From the NCBI RefSeq assembly GCF_020131355.1, contig NZ_JAHLEL010000047.1, positions 372,001 to 436,000 of the forward strand: a stretch of 64,000 nt of DNA, in the 5' to 3' direction. The DNA is from Pseudonocardia sp. ICBG1293 (lineage in GTDB: Bacteria; Actinomycetota; Actinomycetes; Mycobacteriales; Pseudonocardiaceae). Numbering within the stretch: the first letter of the stretch is position 1; the number at the start of each line of letters is the position of its first letter. Positions 25,903 through 34,476 of this stretch are shown here, in pieces. The position numbers were made by a program, and so were the translations under genes. The notes below the pieces were generated by a model. It had not been told where the DNA came from and ran no database searches. It was given only the letters and a program-made list of their open reading frames with translations.

Positions 25903-27173
25903 GCCGGCGAACGCCGCCGACGACGCAGGCGACCAGCCGCAGCACGGTGCTCGGCACCGGACTGACCTGGGTCGCCGAATGGAGCCTGCGCATCGCACTC
26001 ATCGGACTCGGCCTGGTGATCGCCGATCACGTGATCGGCACTCTGTGGGTGATCGTGTGGCCGGTGGTGCTGGCTGTCCTGTTCAGCACCGTCCTGCGCC
26101 CGCCCGCCGCCTGGCTGATCCGGCGCCGGATCCCGCCCGCGCCGGCCTCGGCGCTGGTCCTGCTGGTCGCGCTCGCCACGGTGAGCGGCCTGCTCGGGGC
26201 GATCGCGCCGTCGGTCACCGGCCAGGTACAGCAGATCTCCGACGGCGTCGTGCACGCACTCGACCGCGTGCAGCAGTGGGCGTTCGGGCCCCCGCTGAAC
26301 CTGGGCGAGGGCGAGGCGGGGGCCTTCATCGACCAGGTCACCTCCCAGCTGCAGCAGAGTGCCGCGGCGATCGCGGGCGGAGTACTCGCCGGGGTCTCGA
26401 CGATCGCGTCCGGCCTGCTCTCGATCGTGCTGGCGCTGGTTCTGACGTTCTTCTTCGTCAAGGACGGACCCCGGTTCCTGCCGTGGCTGACGTCGATCAC
26501 GGGGCCCGCCGTGGGCGGACACCTGTCCGAGGTGCTGTCCCGGATGTGGTCGGTCCTCGGCGGCTTCCTCCGGGTGCAGGCACTGGTGAGCCTGATCGAC
26601 GCGGTGTTCATCGGGATCGGGCTGGTGGTGCTGGGCGTACCGCTCGCGCTGCCGCTCGCGGTGCTCACCTTCCTCGGCGGGTTCATCCCGATCGTGGGAG
26701 CGGTCGTCGCGGGCGCGATGGCAGTGCTGATCGCACTGGTCACCCAGGGATTCGGCACCGCGGTCGCGGTGGCGGTACTCGTCGTGGCGGTGCAGCAGAT
26801 CGAGGGCAACGTCCTGCAGCCGTTCCTCCAGGGACAGAGACTCAAGCTGCACGGCTCGGTCGTTCTCCTGGCCGTCACCGCGGGCGGGTCGCTGTTCGGC
26901 ATCGTCGGGGCGTTTCTCGCGGTGCCGACGACCGCAGTCGTCGCGGTGCTGCTGCGCTACCTCGGCGAGCAGATCGATCGTCGGGACCCTCGCCCCACCT
27001 GCGAGACCCGGCCCGACGATCACACCGGGTCCGACGGACCACCGGACGACGTCGGAGGTCGGCCCACTCCACAGGACGAGAACGACACTCCCGCACACCC
27101 CGGCGTTCCGGTCGAACGACAGCCGGACCGCACCGGCGGCAGCCCTCCCGCGGGCGCGCCGACACCCGAGTGA
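25899..27173 (+). CDS. AI-2E family transporter (PerM-like)
   Basis: A 424-residue membrane protein with about eight TM segments. The family-typical parts are the early VLRPPAAWLIRR segment, FFFVKDGPRFLPWL after the central helix pair, GGFIPIVGAVVAGAMAVLIAL, and VQQIEGNVLQPFLQG near residue 300. The last 70 residues are hydrophilic and Pro/Asp-rich. GTG start overlaps the SDR stop (GTGA), so the two are co-translated. Members act as Na+/H+ antiporters or exporters of small molecules; the real substrate is not known. Confidence 0.87.
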   Translation: MSRRTPPTTQATSRSTVLGTGLTWVAEWSLRIALIGLGLVIADHVIGTLWVIVWPVVLAVLFSTVLRPPAAWLIRRRIPPAPASALVLLVALATVSGLLGAIAPSVTGQVQQISDGVVHALDRVQQWAFGPPLNLGEGEAGAFIDQVTSQLQQSAAAIAGGVLAGVSTIASGLLSIVLALVLTFFFVKDGPRFLPWLTSITGPAVGGHLSEVLSRMWSVLGGFLRVQALVSLIDAVFIGIGLVVLGVPLALPLAVLTFLGGFIPIVGAVVAGAMAVLIALVTQGFGTAVAVAVLVVAVQQIEGNVLQPFLQGQRLKLHGSVVLLAVTAGGSLFGIVGAFLAVPTTAVVAVLLRYLGEQIDRRDPRPTCETRPDDHTGSDGPPDDVGGRPTPQDENDTPAHPGVPVERQPDRTGGSPPAGAPTPE

Positions 27174-27280
27174 CAGCACCGACGAGCACCCGTCCGACGA
27201 CGCGGGCAGCCGATCACCCGCGCCCTCTCATGCCGGGAGCGGGCTCCCCGTGCACCCCGCCAGACCGCCGGCGGACCCCG

Positions 27281-27901
27281 TCACGCCGACGGCCAGTGCA
27301 GGAGAGCCGAGTCGGCGACCCGGTGCAGCTCCTCACGACCCGCTCCGCCCGCTGCCTGAACGGCGATGCCGTTGGACACCACCATCACGTAGCGTGCGAG
27401 CAGATCCGGGTCCGAGGACGCCGACAGGTCCCCCTCGTCCCGGGCCCGCTCGAACCGTTCGACCAGCCGGGCCCGAACGTCGTCCCGCAGGTCGGAGGCG
27501 GCGTCCCGCACTCCCCTGTCACCAGGAGCCACGGCGAGCGCGCCCTGCACGCTCAGGCACCCGGCAGGGCGGTCGGGCCGGGTGGTCGCCTCGACGCCGG
27601 CGTGCAGGAACGCCGCGGCCACCGACCGGGCGGTCGGCTGCTCCAGGGCACACGACCCGTAGGACCCCGGCCCGGCGAGGTAGCGGTCCAGAGCCTTGCG
27701 GAACAGCGCCTCCTTGTTGCCGAACGCCGCATACATGCTGGTACGGGTGATCCCCATCGCGGCCGTCAGGTCCGTGAGGCTGGCCCCTTCGTAGCCCTGC
27801 GCCCAGAACACCCGCATCGCCCGTTCGAGCGCCTCGTCGACGTCGAACCCGCGCGGCCGCCCGACGGTCGCCCCCGCCTCGCCTGCCATGCCACCGAGCA
27901 T
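27281..27901 (-). CDS. TetR family transcriptional regulator
   Basis: A 206-residue regulator. VGRPRGFDVDEALERAMRVFW starts the HTH domain and TDLTAAMGITRTSMYAAFGNKEALF its recognition part; this layout is typical of TetR proteins that control SDR or oxidoreductase genes. The ATG at 27901 has GGAGGGGG about 7 nt upstream; ATG at 27889 is an alternative. It is divergent from the SDR gene at 27981, with an imperfect palindrome between, so it likely represses that gene and itself. Confidence 0.88.
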   Translation of the reverse strand: MLGGMAGEAGATVGRPRGFDVDEALERAMRVFWAQGYEGASLTDLTAAMGITRTSMYAAFGNKEALFRKALDRYLAGPGSYGSCALEQPTARSVAAAFLHAGVEATTRPDRPAGCLSVQGALAVAPGDRGVRDAASDLRDDVRARLVERFERARDEGDLSASSDPDLLARYVMVVSNGIAVQAAGGAGREELHRVADSALLHWPSA

Positions 27902-27937
27902 AGTCCGCCCCCTCCCGGCGACAGCGTGCTACGTTTA

Positions 27938-27959
27938 TTCTGTACCGAACGATACTGAA
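27938..27959. promoter_or_regulatory. candidate TetR operator
   Basis: The two 11-bp halves TTCTGTACCGA and ACGATACTGAA are inverted copies at 8 of 11 positions (TTC.GTA.CG. pattern). The site lies between the divergent TetR and SDR genes and overlaps the likely SDR promoter. Confidence 0.5.
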
Positions 27960-27980
27960 TTAACAGGAGGTCGGCGCCCG

Positions 27981-28721
27981 ATGGGACAACTGGACGGCAA
28001 GACGGCGGTGGTGACCGGTGGCAGCTCCGGGATCGGTCTGGCGACGGCGAAGCGGTTCGCCGCCGAGGGCGCTCACGTGTTCGTCACCGGCCGAGGTGAG
28101 GTCGCACTGAGGAAGGCGGCCGCCGAGATCGGCGATGCCACCCCCGTCGTCGGCGACGTCGGCGTCGCCGCCGACCTGGACCGGCTCTACGACCAGGTCC
28201 GCGAGCGTGGTCAGGGCCTGGACGTGTTGTTCGCCAACGCCGCACTCAACCTGCTCGGGACCATCGAGGAGTTCACCGACGCCGACTTCGACCGGGTCTT
28301 CGACACCAACGTCAAGGGCACCTTCCACACCGTCCAGAAGGCACTGCCGTTGTTCAACCCCGGCGCGTCGGTAGTGCTCGCCTCGTCCACCTCGGCCGGC
28401 AGCGGGGCCGATCGCTTCGGGTTCTACGGCGCGTCCAAGGCAGCGGTGCGGGCCTTCGGACGGACCTGGGCCGGCGAGCTCGCGGGCCGCGGCGTGCGGG
28501 TCAACGTGATCACGCCCGGCCCGACCGACACCACCATGTTCGAGGACGTCTTCGGCGCACAGGCCGACGAACTGCGGGCCCGGATCGGCGCCGGGCTCCC
28601 CGCGCAGCGGATCGGGGACCCGGACGAGATCGCCTCGGCCGTGCTGTTCCTCGCCTCGTCGCACAGCAGCTACGCCTACGGGGCGGACCTGCAGGTCGAC
28701 GGGGGACAGCTGCAGGTCTGA
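27981..28721 (+). CDS. SDR family oxidoreductase
   Basis: A 246-residue classical short-chain dehydrogenase. NADP-binding TGGSSGIGLATAKRF at residues 12-26, NAG-equivalent LFANAALN near residue 82, catalytic Ser in SSTSAGS, Tyr/Lys in FYGASKAAVRAF, and ITPGPTDTTMF behind the active site. ATG at 27981 follows AGGAGG. It is controlled in all likelihood by the divergent TetR gene. Substrate unknown. Confidence 0.88.
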   Translation: MGQLDGKTAVVTGGSSGIGLATAKRFAAEGAHVFVTGRGEVALRKAAAEIGDATPVVGDVGVAADLDRLYDQVRERGQGLDVLFANAALNLLGTIEEFTDADFDRVFDTNVKGTFHTVQKALPLFNPGASVVLASSTSAGSGADRFGFYGASKAAVRAFGRTWAGELAGRGVRVNVITPGPTDTTMFEDVFGAQADELRARIGAGLPAQRIGDPDEIASAVLFLASSHSSYAYGADLQVDGGQLQV

Positions 28722-28892
28722 CCCGGGTCGCAGCGACGGCGGGAGAGGTCGCGACGTCGTGGGCGGGTTCTTCCGGTGGGCGACGCGCCACCACCCGCAC
28801 GCGGACGGGCCTCGGCGGGCCCCGACGGTGACGGTGGTGCAGAACACCCCGCTCACCGGAACCCGGAGCCGCCCGCGGACGACTGTCGGAGT

Positions 28893-29915
28893 GTGCGTCC
28901 CCCACCGGTCCCCCCGGCCCGCTCGTCGGTCGTCGCGCTCGTCGTCGCGGCCCTGCTGCTCGTCGCCGGGTGCGCCGGCGCACCACCGGCCACCGGTCCT
29001 CACGGAACGGACGCCGCGTTCCCGCTGACGGTGGACCACGCCTTCGGGTCGACGACGATCCCGGACCGCCCGCAGCGGGTCGTCGCGCTGGGGGCGGCCG
29101 ACGTCGCGGTCGCCAGGGAGCTCGGGGCGGACGTCGTCGGCGGGCTGCGCAACGCCGGGGAGTCCCAGCCGCAGGCGCCCTACCTCGCGCCGTTCCCGGA
29201 CGGGGTGCTGACGATCGGTGAACTGGAGCCGCTGCCGCTGGAGCGGATCGCGGCGTACCGCCCGGACGTCATCCTGGCCGTGTCGTCCTACCTCGTGACC
29301 GACCGCGACGCCTACGAGCGCCTCAGCGCCGTCGCACCGACCGTGGTCTACCGCGATGCGCTGTTCGGCGCCACGATGCAGGACGACGCCCGGCGGATCG
29401 GGGCGGCCCTCGGCGCACCGGACCGGGCCGAGGAGCTGGTCGCGCGGGCCGACGGCGCCGTCGCCGCGCTGCGGTCGGAGCTCCCCGGCCTCACCGGCCG
29501 GTCGGTGCTGGTCGGGCAGGCACGGGGCGACGTCATCCCGCTCATCGTCGACCCGGCGAACCAGTCGACGGCGCTGACCCGCGCGCTCGGGCTGGGGCTG
29601 CCGCCGACCTTCGCCACCGACCCGCCCACCGGTGACGAGGTCGCCCCCGGCACGGTCGCGCTCTCCTACGAGGAGGCGGGCCGTCTGGCGGAGGCGGATC
29701 TGGTCGTCATGAGCTTCCCGACCGCGGCCGACCGCCGGCGCTTCGAGAGCAGCCCGGTGGTGGCGCAGGCGCTGTCGCGCACGACGTACGTCCCGATCGG
29801 CCTCGACGAGGCGATCGCCCTGCAGGCACCGAACGTGGTGTCCACCGGCTGGCTGCTCGACCGGCTCCGTCCGGCGCTGGCCCGGGTGGCCGCCGCGCCC
29901 GCTACCGGCCGCTGA
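28893..29915 (+). CDS. iron-siderophore ABC transporter substrate-binding lipoprotein (FecB/FepB type)
   Basis: About 340 residues. The GTG start at 28893 gives a short charged N-terminus, a hydrophobic stretch (SSVVALVVAALLLVAGC) and a lipobox LVAGC at residues 26-30 for lipid attachment. The mature part is a helical-backbone periplasmic-binding protein (RVVALGAADVAVARELG; EPLPLERIAAYRPDVILAV). It ends tail-to-tail with the last gene of the siderophore operon, overlapping it by 14 nt. No permease or ATPase gene is nearby. It probably captures a ferric siderophore; no iron box is evident upstream. Confidence 0.83.
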   Translation: MRPPPVPPARSSVVALVVAALLLVAGCAGAPPATGPHGTDAAFPLTVDHAFGSTTIPDRPQRVVALGAADVAVARELGADVVGGLRNAGESQPQAPYLAPFPDGVLTIGELEPLPLERIAAYRPDVILAVSSYLVTDRDAYERLSAVAPTVVYRDALFGATMQDDARRIGAALGAPDRAEELVARADGAVAALRSELPGLTGRSVLVGQARGDVIPLIVDPANQSTALTRALGLGLPPTFATDPPTGDEVAPGTVALSYEEAGRLAEADLVVMSFPTAADRRRFESSPVVAQALSRTTYVPIGLDEAIALQAPNVVSTGWLLDRLRPALARVAAAPATGR

Positions 29916-30714
29916 GGAACGCGACCGTCGCCCGGTTCACCTCGTCGGGCCGTTCGAGGTAGCCGTAGTGCCCGGCGTCGGCGACCTCGACGTAGCGGGC
30001 GCCGGGGACGGCGTCGGCGACCTCGCGGCTCAGGTGCGGCGGGATGGCGGCGTCGTCGGCGAAGGCGAGCACCAGCAGCGGCACGGCGAGTGCGCGGTAG
30101 GCCTCGGTCCGGTCGCGCAGCGCCATCGACACCTGCAGCTGGGTCCGGTGCCCCTTGGACACACCGGCCCCGGCGAACGCCAGGATGTCCAGCCAGTCCT
30201 GGGCGTCGCGGTCGGCGCGCAGGGTCGCCAGCGACAGGTACTGCAGCGCGGACACCGCGGCGTGGTAGCCCTCGGGCAGCTCGACACCGGCGTCCGCCAG
30301 TGCGATCTCGCCGGCGGTGATCGCCCGCTGCACCGGGCCGAGCCGGGCGTGCGCCGCCATCGCGACGACCCGGGTGACCAGATCCGGCCGGGCCAGTGCC
30401 GCCTCGATCACGACGCGCGAGCCGAGCGAGGTGCCGACGAGCGCGGCCGGCCCGGTGTCGAGGTGCGCGACGAGGGCCAGCACGTCGGCGGCCATGTCGT
30501 CGACGGTGAACCCGTGCGCGCACTCGTCGGTCGGCGGGATGCCCCGGTTGTCGAGGGTCAGGACCCGGTGGCCCGCGTCGCGCAGCGCGGGCACCTGGTG
30601 GGTCTGCCAGACCCGCCCCGGGCTGCCGGTGCCCATCACGAGGACGACGGGCGGGCCGTCGCCGCCGTGGTCGGTCCAGGACAGCCGGATGCCGTTGAGG
30701 TTCGTCACCGTCAT
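29902..30714 (-). CDS. alpha/beta hydrolase of the siderophore operon
   Basis: A 270-residue alpha/beta-hydrolase. MGTGSPGRVW forms the oxyanion region, VGTSLGSRV carries the nucleophile Ser near residue 98, Asp is in LVLAFADDAAIP and His in DAGHYGYLERP. ATG overlaps the ligase stop (ATGA), making it the last gene of the operon. The giant NRPS ends in an epimerisation domain and has no thioesterase, so this protein may release or cyclise the chain, hydrolyse ferric siderophore, or edit misloaded carriers. Which of these is not shown by sequence. Confidence 0.85.
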   Translation of the reverse strand: MTVTNLNGIRLSWTDHGGDGPPVVLVMGTGSPGRVWQTHQVPALRDAGHRVLTLDNRGIPPTDECAHGFTVDDMAADVLALVAHLDTGPAALVGTSLGSRVVIEAALARPDLVTRVVAMAAHARLGPVQRAITAGEIALADAGVELPEGYHAAVSALQYLSLATLRADRDAQDWLDILAFAGAGVSKGHRTQLQVSMALRDRTEAYRALAVPLLVLAFADDAAIPPHLSREVADAVPGARYVEVADAGHYGYLERPDEVNRATVAFLSGR

Positions 30715-32351
30715 CGGGACACCTTCCCCTCCGCGGCGAGCAGCACGCCCAGCGCCCGCTTGTCGATCTTGCCGACGGCGGTGAGCGGCAGGTCGTCGCG
30801 GACGACGACCCGGTCCGGTGACATGAACCGGGCCAGCCCGCGCTCGGTGAGGAAGGTACGCAGCGCACGCCGCTTCGGCGGCGTCGCGCCCGGCGCCGGG
30901 ACGATCACGGCGCACACCGCCTCGCCCAGGTCGTCGTCCGGGATCCCGACGACGGCCGCGCCGGCGATGTCCGGGTGTGCCAGCAGGTGCTCCTCCAGCT
31001 CGGTGGCGGCCACGTTCTCGCCGCCGCGGTTCACGACGTCCTTGATCCGGCCCTCGACGACCAGGTGCCCGCTCGGGAGCCGGCGCACCAGGTCGCCGGT
31101 GCGGTAGTAGCCGTCCGGGGTGAACGAGCCGGCGTCGTGCTCACGGGCCCGGTAGTAGCCGCGCAGCGTGTACGGCCCGCGGGTCCACAGCTCCCCCGCC
31201 GTCCCCTCCGCGACGTCGGCGCCGTCCCGGTCGACGACCCGGATCTCGTCGGCCGGGCTGAGCGGGCGCCCCTGGCTGACCGCGACGAGGTCGTCGGGGT
31301 CGTCGAGCCGGGTGTAGTTCAGCAGCCCCTCGGCCATCCCGAAGACCTGCTGCACGGTGGCACCGAGCTCGGGGCGCACGCGGCGGGCCAGCGTCGCGTC
31401 GCACTTGGCCCCGCCGACCTGGACCAGGCGCAGCGTCGACAGGTCCCAGGACCCGCGGCCGTCGCCCGCGAGGTCGGCCCAGAGCCGCAGCAGTGGCGGC
31501 ACCATCGCGGTGACCGTGACGCCCTCGGCCGCGACCAGCCCGAGGGTGACGTCCGGGCTCGGGACGGGCGCGAGCACGACCGTGGCCCCCACCCCGAGCG
31601 CGCCCAGCAGGCCCGGGCAGGCCAGCGGGAAGTTGTGCGCCAGCGGCAGGCAGGCGAGGTAGACGTCGTGCGCGGTGAGCGCGCAGACCTCGGCGCTGGC
31701 CCGGGCGTTGTAGGCGTAGTCGCGGTGGGTGCGCGGGATCAGCTTCGGCTTGCCCGTGGTGCCGCCGGAGACGAGCAGGACCGCGACCTGCCCGGGGTCG
31801 GGCCGCGGGAGCGGCTCGGCGGTGCCGGCGGGCAGGTCGGCGATCGCGGTGGTCCCCGGCAGGGGCTCGCCGTCGACGAGGAGGTGGCGCAGCGAGGGCA
31901 CCGCCTTCGCCACCTGCACCGCGAGCTCGCGGTGGTCGAAGCCCTCGACGACCTCGGGTCCGACGTAGGCCACGGCCCCGGACAGCGCCGCGAGGTGCTC
32001 GATCTCGGCCTGCCGGTGCGCGGGCAGGGTCAGCACCGGCACCGCCCCGGCCCGCAGCAGCCCGAACAGCGTCACCGGGAACTCGGCGACGTTGGGCAGG
32101 TGCACCACGACGCGGTCGCCCTCGGCGATGCCGAGCGCCCGCAGCGAACGGGCGCGGGCGTCCGCGGCCCGGTCCAGTTCGGCGTAGGTCCGCCGGCTCG
32201 GTCCCGCGACGACGGCGACGGCGTCGCCGTACCGCCCGGCCCACTGCCCCAGCAGGTCACCGAGGGTGTCCTCGCCCCAGTAGCCCTCGCGCCGGTAGCG
32301 CTCCACGTCGGCATCGGGCCAGCCGAGCGCCCCGTCGATGAGCACGGTCAC
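30711..32351 (-). CDS. salicylate-AMP ligase (aryl acid adenylation enzyme)
   Basis: A 546-residue stand-alone adenylation enzyme of the EntE/DhbE/MbtA type; it activates an aryl acid and loads the ArCP of NRPS-1. The P-loop-like core LLVSGGTTGKPKLIPRTH is at residues 192-209, the substrate loop is PLAHNFPLACPG, and the hinge/lysine block is GKIDKRAL near the end. At the positions that separate 2,3-DHB from salicylate enzymes (DhbE Asn235, Ser240, Val337), this protein has Asn240, Cys245 and Leu344; Cys and Leu are the salicylate pattern. GTG start overlaps the salicylate synthase stop by 4 nt. Confidence 0.93.
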   Translation of the reverse strand: MTVLIDGALGWPDADVERYRREGYWGEDTLGDLLGQWAGRYGDAVAVVAGPSRRTYAELDRAADARARSLRALGIAEGDRVVVHLPNVAEFPVTLFGLLRAGAVPVLTLPAHRQAEIEHLAALSGAVAYVGPEVVEGFDHRELAVQVAKAVPSLRHLLVDGEPLPGTTAIADLPAGTAEPLPRPDPGQVAVLLVSGGTTGKPKLIPRTHRDYAYNARASAEVCALTAHDVYLACLPLAHNFPLACPGLLGALGVGATVVLAPVPSPDVTLGLVAAEGVTVTAMVPPLLRLWADLAGDGRGSWDLSTLRLVQVGGAKCDATLARRVRPELGATVQQVFGMAEGLLNYTRLDDPDDLVAVSQGRPLSPADEIRVVDRDGADVAEGTAGELWTRGPYTLRGYYRAREHDAGSFTPDGYYRTGDLVRRLPSGHLVVEGRIKDVVNRGGENVAATELEEHLLAHPDIAGAAVVGIPDDDLGEAVCAVIVPAPGATPPKRRALRTFLTERGLARFMSPDRVVVRDDLPLTAVGKIDKRALGVLLAAEGKVSR

Positions 32352-33706
32352 GTCGTCTCCTCCCCGACCAGGAACCGGCTGACGCTGCGCAGCTTCTCCC
32401 GGGTCTCCTCCAGCTCCCGTTCCGGCGTGGACGCACCGACGATCCCGGCCCCGGCCCGCAGCCAGGTCCGGCCCTGCGCGCGGTAGATGGCGCGCAGCAC
32501 GAGCGCGGCGTCGAGCGCCCCGGTGTGGTCGACGGTGAGCACCGCGCCGCTGTAGAGCCCGCGCGCACCCTCGTGGCGGCTGATCGCCGCGCACGCCGGG
32601 GCCTTCGGGAGCCCGGACGCGGTGACCGCGGGGAACAGCCGTCCCAGCGCGTCCCAGGCGGTGGCGCCGGGCCGCAGCCTGCCGCGGACGCGGGACGCGA
32701 GGTGCTGGACGCTGCCGCGCTCGACCACCCGCATGAACTCCTCCACGACGACGGCGTCCGGGTCGCTCACCTGCGACACCTCGTCCTGGGCGACCTGCAC
32801 CGAGACGGCGTGCTCGTAGATCTCCTTGGGGTCGCGCCGCAGCTCGTCGGACAGCTCGGCGTCGCGTCCCGGCTCCCCGGACCGGGCCCGGGTGCCGGCC
32901 AGCGGCTGGGTCGAGAAGGTCCCGTCGGCGGCGACCTCGACCACGGTCTCCGGGCTGAACCCGGCCGCCTCCAGCCCGCCGAGCCGCAGCAGGAACGAGC
33001 GGGCCGGGGTGTTGTGCGCCCGGCCGTGCCGGTAGGTGGCCGGCAGGTCGACCGGCTCGGTGACCGGGACGGTGCGGGACAGGATGACCTTGCGGAAACG
33101 GTCCTCGGCGATCTCGGCGACGGCCGCGGCGACCGAGCCGCGGTAGGCCTCGGCCCGGGCGGACTCGTCGACGGTCACCGGCGGTCCGGTGCGCGGACCG
33201 GTGGGCCCGGCACCGAGGATCGCGTCGCGCCAGGCCCGCGCGACGGCGTCGTCGGCGGTCTCGACGTCCGCGCCGCCGGGGTGCAGGTGCGCGCGGTGGC
33301 GGGGAAGCAGCAGGTGCAGCAGAGTTCCCGTGCCCGGGGGCAGCTCCCCGCCGTGCAGGAGGTGGGCCAGCTCGAACGACGCCCAGCCGAAGGCCTGCCA
33401 CCCGGTGCCGCCGACCTCGGCGAGGGCGGCGGCGACCTGGCCGAGCGGGTCGGCGGCGAGCGGTTCGTGCCGGGTGCCGCCGGGTGCGGTGACGGTCAGG
33501 CCGTCCGGGCCGAGCACGAGCTCGGCGGCGGCGCCCGCGGCCAGGAAGACGTCGTCGCCGCGCTCGTAGAGCACGTAGGGGTCCCCGTCGGGTACCGCGC
33601 GGGCGATCGCGGTGGCGCCGGCGATCCGGTCGGCGGCGGACCGGGTCCGCTCGGTGGGGGCCGGGTCGGTGCGCGGCGGGCCGGCCGCCTCGGTGGTCGT
33701 GGACAT
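32348..33706 (-). CDS. salicylate synthase (MbtI/Irp9 type)
   Basis: A 452-residue chorismate-utilising enzyme that converts chorismate to salicylate through isochorismate. The C-terminal two-thirds match MbtI: FRKVILSRTV, STQPLAGTRARSG, DPKEIYEHAVSVQVAQDEV, RGSVQHLASRVRG, LFPAVTASGLPKAPA, GLYSGAVLTVD and LRAGAGIVGASTPERE. The length equals the family norm. ATG at 33706 has AAGGAG 7 nt upstream. It lies 86 nt after the formyltransferase gene and feeds the ligase encoded next. Confidence 0.94.
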   Translation of the reverse strand: MSTTTEAAGPPRTDPAPTERTRSAADRIAGATAIARAVPDGDPYVLYERGDDVFLAAGAAAELVLGPDGLTVTAPGGTRHEPLAADPLGQVAAALAEVGGTGWQAFGWASFELAHLLHGGELPPGTGTLLHLLLPRHRAHLHPGGADVETADDAVARAWRDAILGAGPTGPRTGPPVTVDESARAEAYRGSVAAAVAEIAEDRFRKVILSRTVPVTEPVDLPATYRHGRAHNTPARSFLLRLGGLEAAGFSPETVVEVAADGTFSTQPLAGTRARSGEPGRDAELSDELRRDPKEIYEHAVSVQVAQDEVSQVSDPDAVVVEEFMRVVERGSVQHLASRVRGRLRPGATAWDALGRLFPAVTASGLPKAPACAAISRHEGARGLYSGAVLTVDHTGALDAALVLRAIYRAQGRTWLRAGAGIVGASTPERELEETREKLRSVSRFLVGEETT

Positions 33707-33792
33707 GGTCGGATCTCCTTCGGACCGGCGCTCGCGCCACCGGGGGTGGGGTCGTGGGGTGCCGGGACGTGGTGGGTGGCGGCGGCGCCGGG

Positions 33793-34476
33793 TCAGCCCC
33801 AAGCCGCGGCGGCGTCGGGGTAGTAGTCCGCGAACATCCCCAGGTCGGTGGCCTGGTCGTAGCGGGGGTGGTCGCGCATCCCGGCGAGCTCGAGCCCCTC
33901 GGCGAGGCCGTAGTAGCCGGGATCGCCCTCGGCCGTGCGGGCCGGTCCGGCGGTCCCGTCGACGACCGCGGCGAGGTTCTCGGTGAAGGCCCGGTGCGCG
34001 GCCTCGACCAGGTCCGACAGCACGTCCTCCAGGACGGCGTCGGGGTCGACCGGGAACCGCGCCTCGGCGAGCACCGGGCCGGTGTCGATGCCGGCGTCGA
34101 CCTCGTGCAGGGTCGCGGCGAAGGTGGTCTCGCCGTGCAGCACGGCGTAGGCCGCCGTCACCGGCGGCAGCCCGCGGTAGGACGGCAGCGGCCCCCCGTG
34201 CACGTTGAGCAGCCGCAGCCCCGAGGCCAGCACCTTCTCCCGGAACAGGAACGGGTTGTCGATCGACCAGAGCAGACCGTCGGTGCAGCGTGCGGCCAGT
34301 TCCCCGGCGAGCTCCTCCAGGTCGTGCCCGCTGTGGACCGCGCGGGCCGCGTCCGGGGCGAACCCGGGCGGCGGGGTGGTGCGGGGCCCGTGGCAGACGA
34401 GGTCGACGGGGTGGCCGTCGGCCCGGGCGTGCCGGACGGCGCGCCACAGCAGGGCGCCGTCTCCGACGAAGATCAT
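33793..34476 (-). CDS. formyltransferase (methionyl-tRNA formyltransferase-like)
   Basis: A 227-residue N10-formyl-tetrahydrofolate-dependent formyltransferase. FLFREKVLASGLRLLNVHGGPLPSYRG and the following AATLHEVDAGIDTGPVLAE carry the catalytic Asn-His-Asp arrangement (N in LLNVHG, H in NVHGG, D in VDAGIDTG). Such short enzymes formylate N5-hydroxyornithine in siderophore clusters such as coelichelin. ATG at 34476 follows GAGGAGG and overlaps the exporter stop. It implies that at least one hydroxyornithine becomes a formyl-hydroxamate. Confidence 0.9.
   Translation of the reverse strand: MIFVGDGALLWRAVRHARADGHPVDLVCHGPRTTPPPGFAPDAARAVHSGHDLEELAGELAARCTDGLLWSIDNPFLFREKVLASGLRLLNVHGGPLPSYRGLPPVTAAYAVLHGETTFAATLHEVDAGIDTGPVLAEARFPVDPDAVLEDVLSDLVEAAHRAFTENLAAVVDGTAGPARTAEGDPGYYGLAEGLELAGMRDHPRYDQATDLGMFADYYPDAAAAWG

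Noticed and set aside
24733..25998. A 421-codon minus-strand frame opposite the mycofactocin SDR
   Set aside because: Antisense shadow of the SDR gene; only its last about 30 residues over the intergenic region look protein-like, too little to call a gene.
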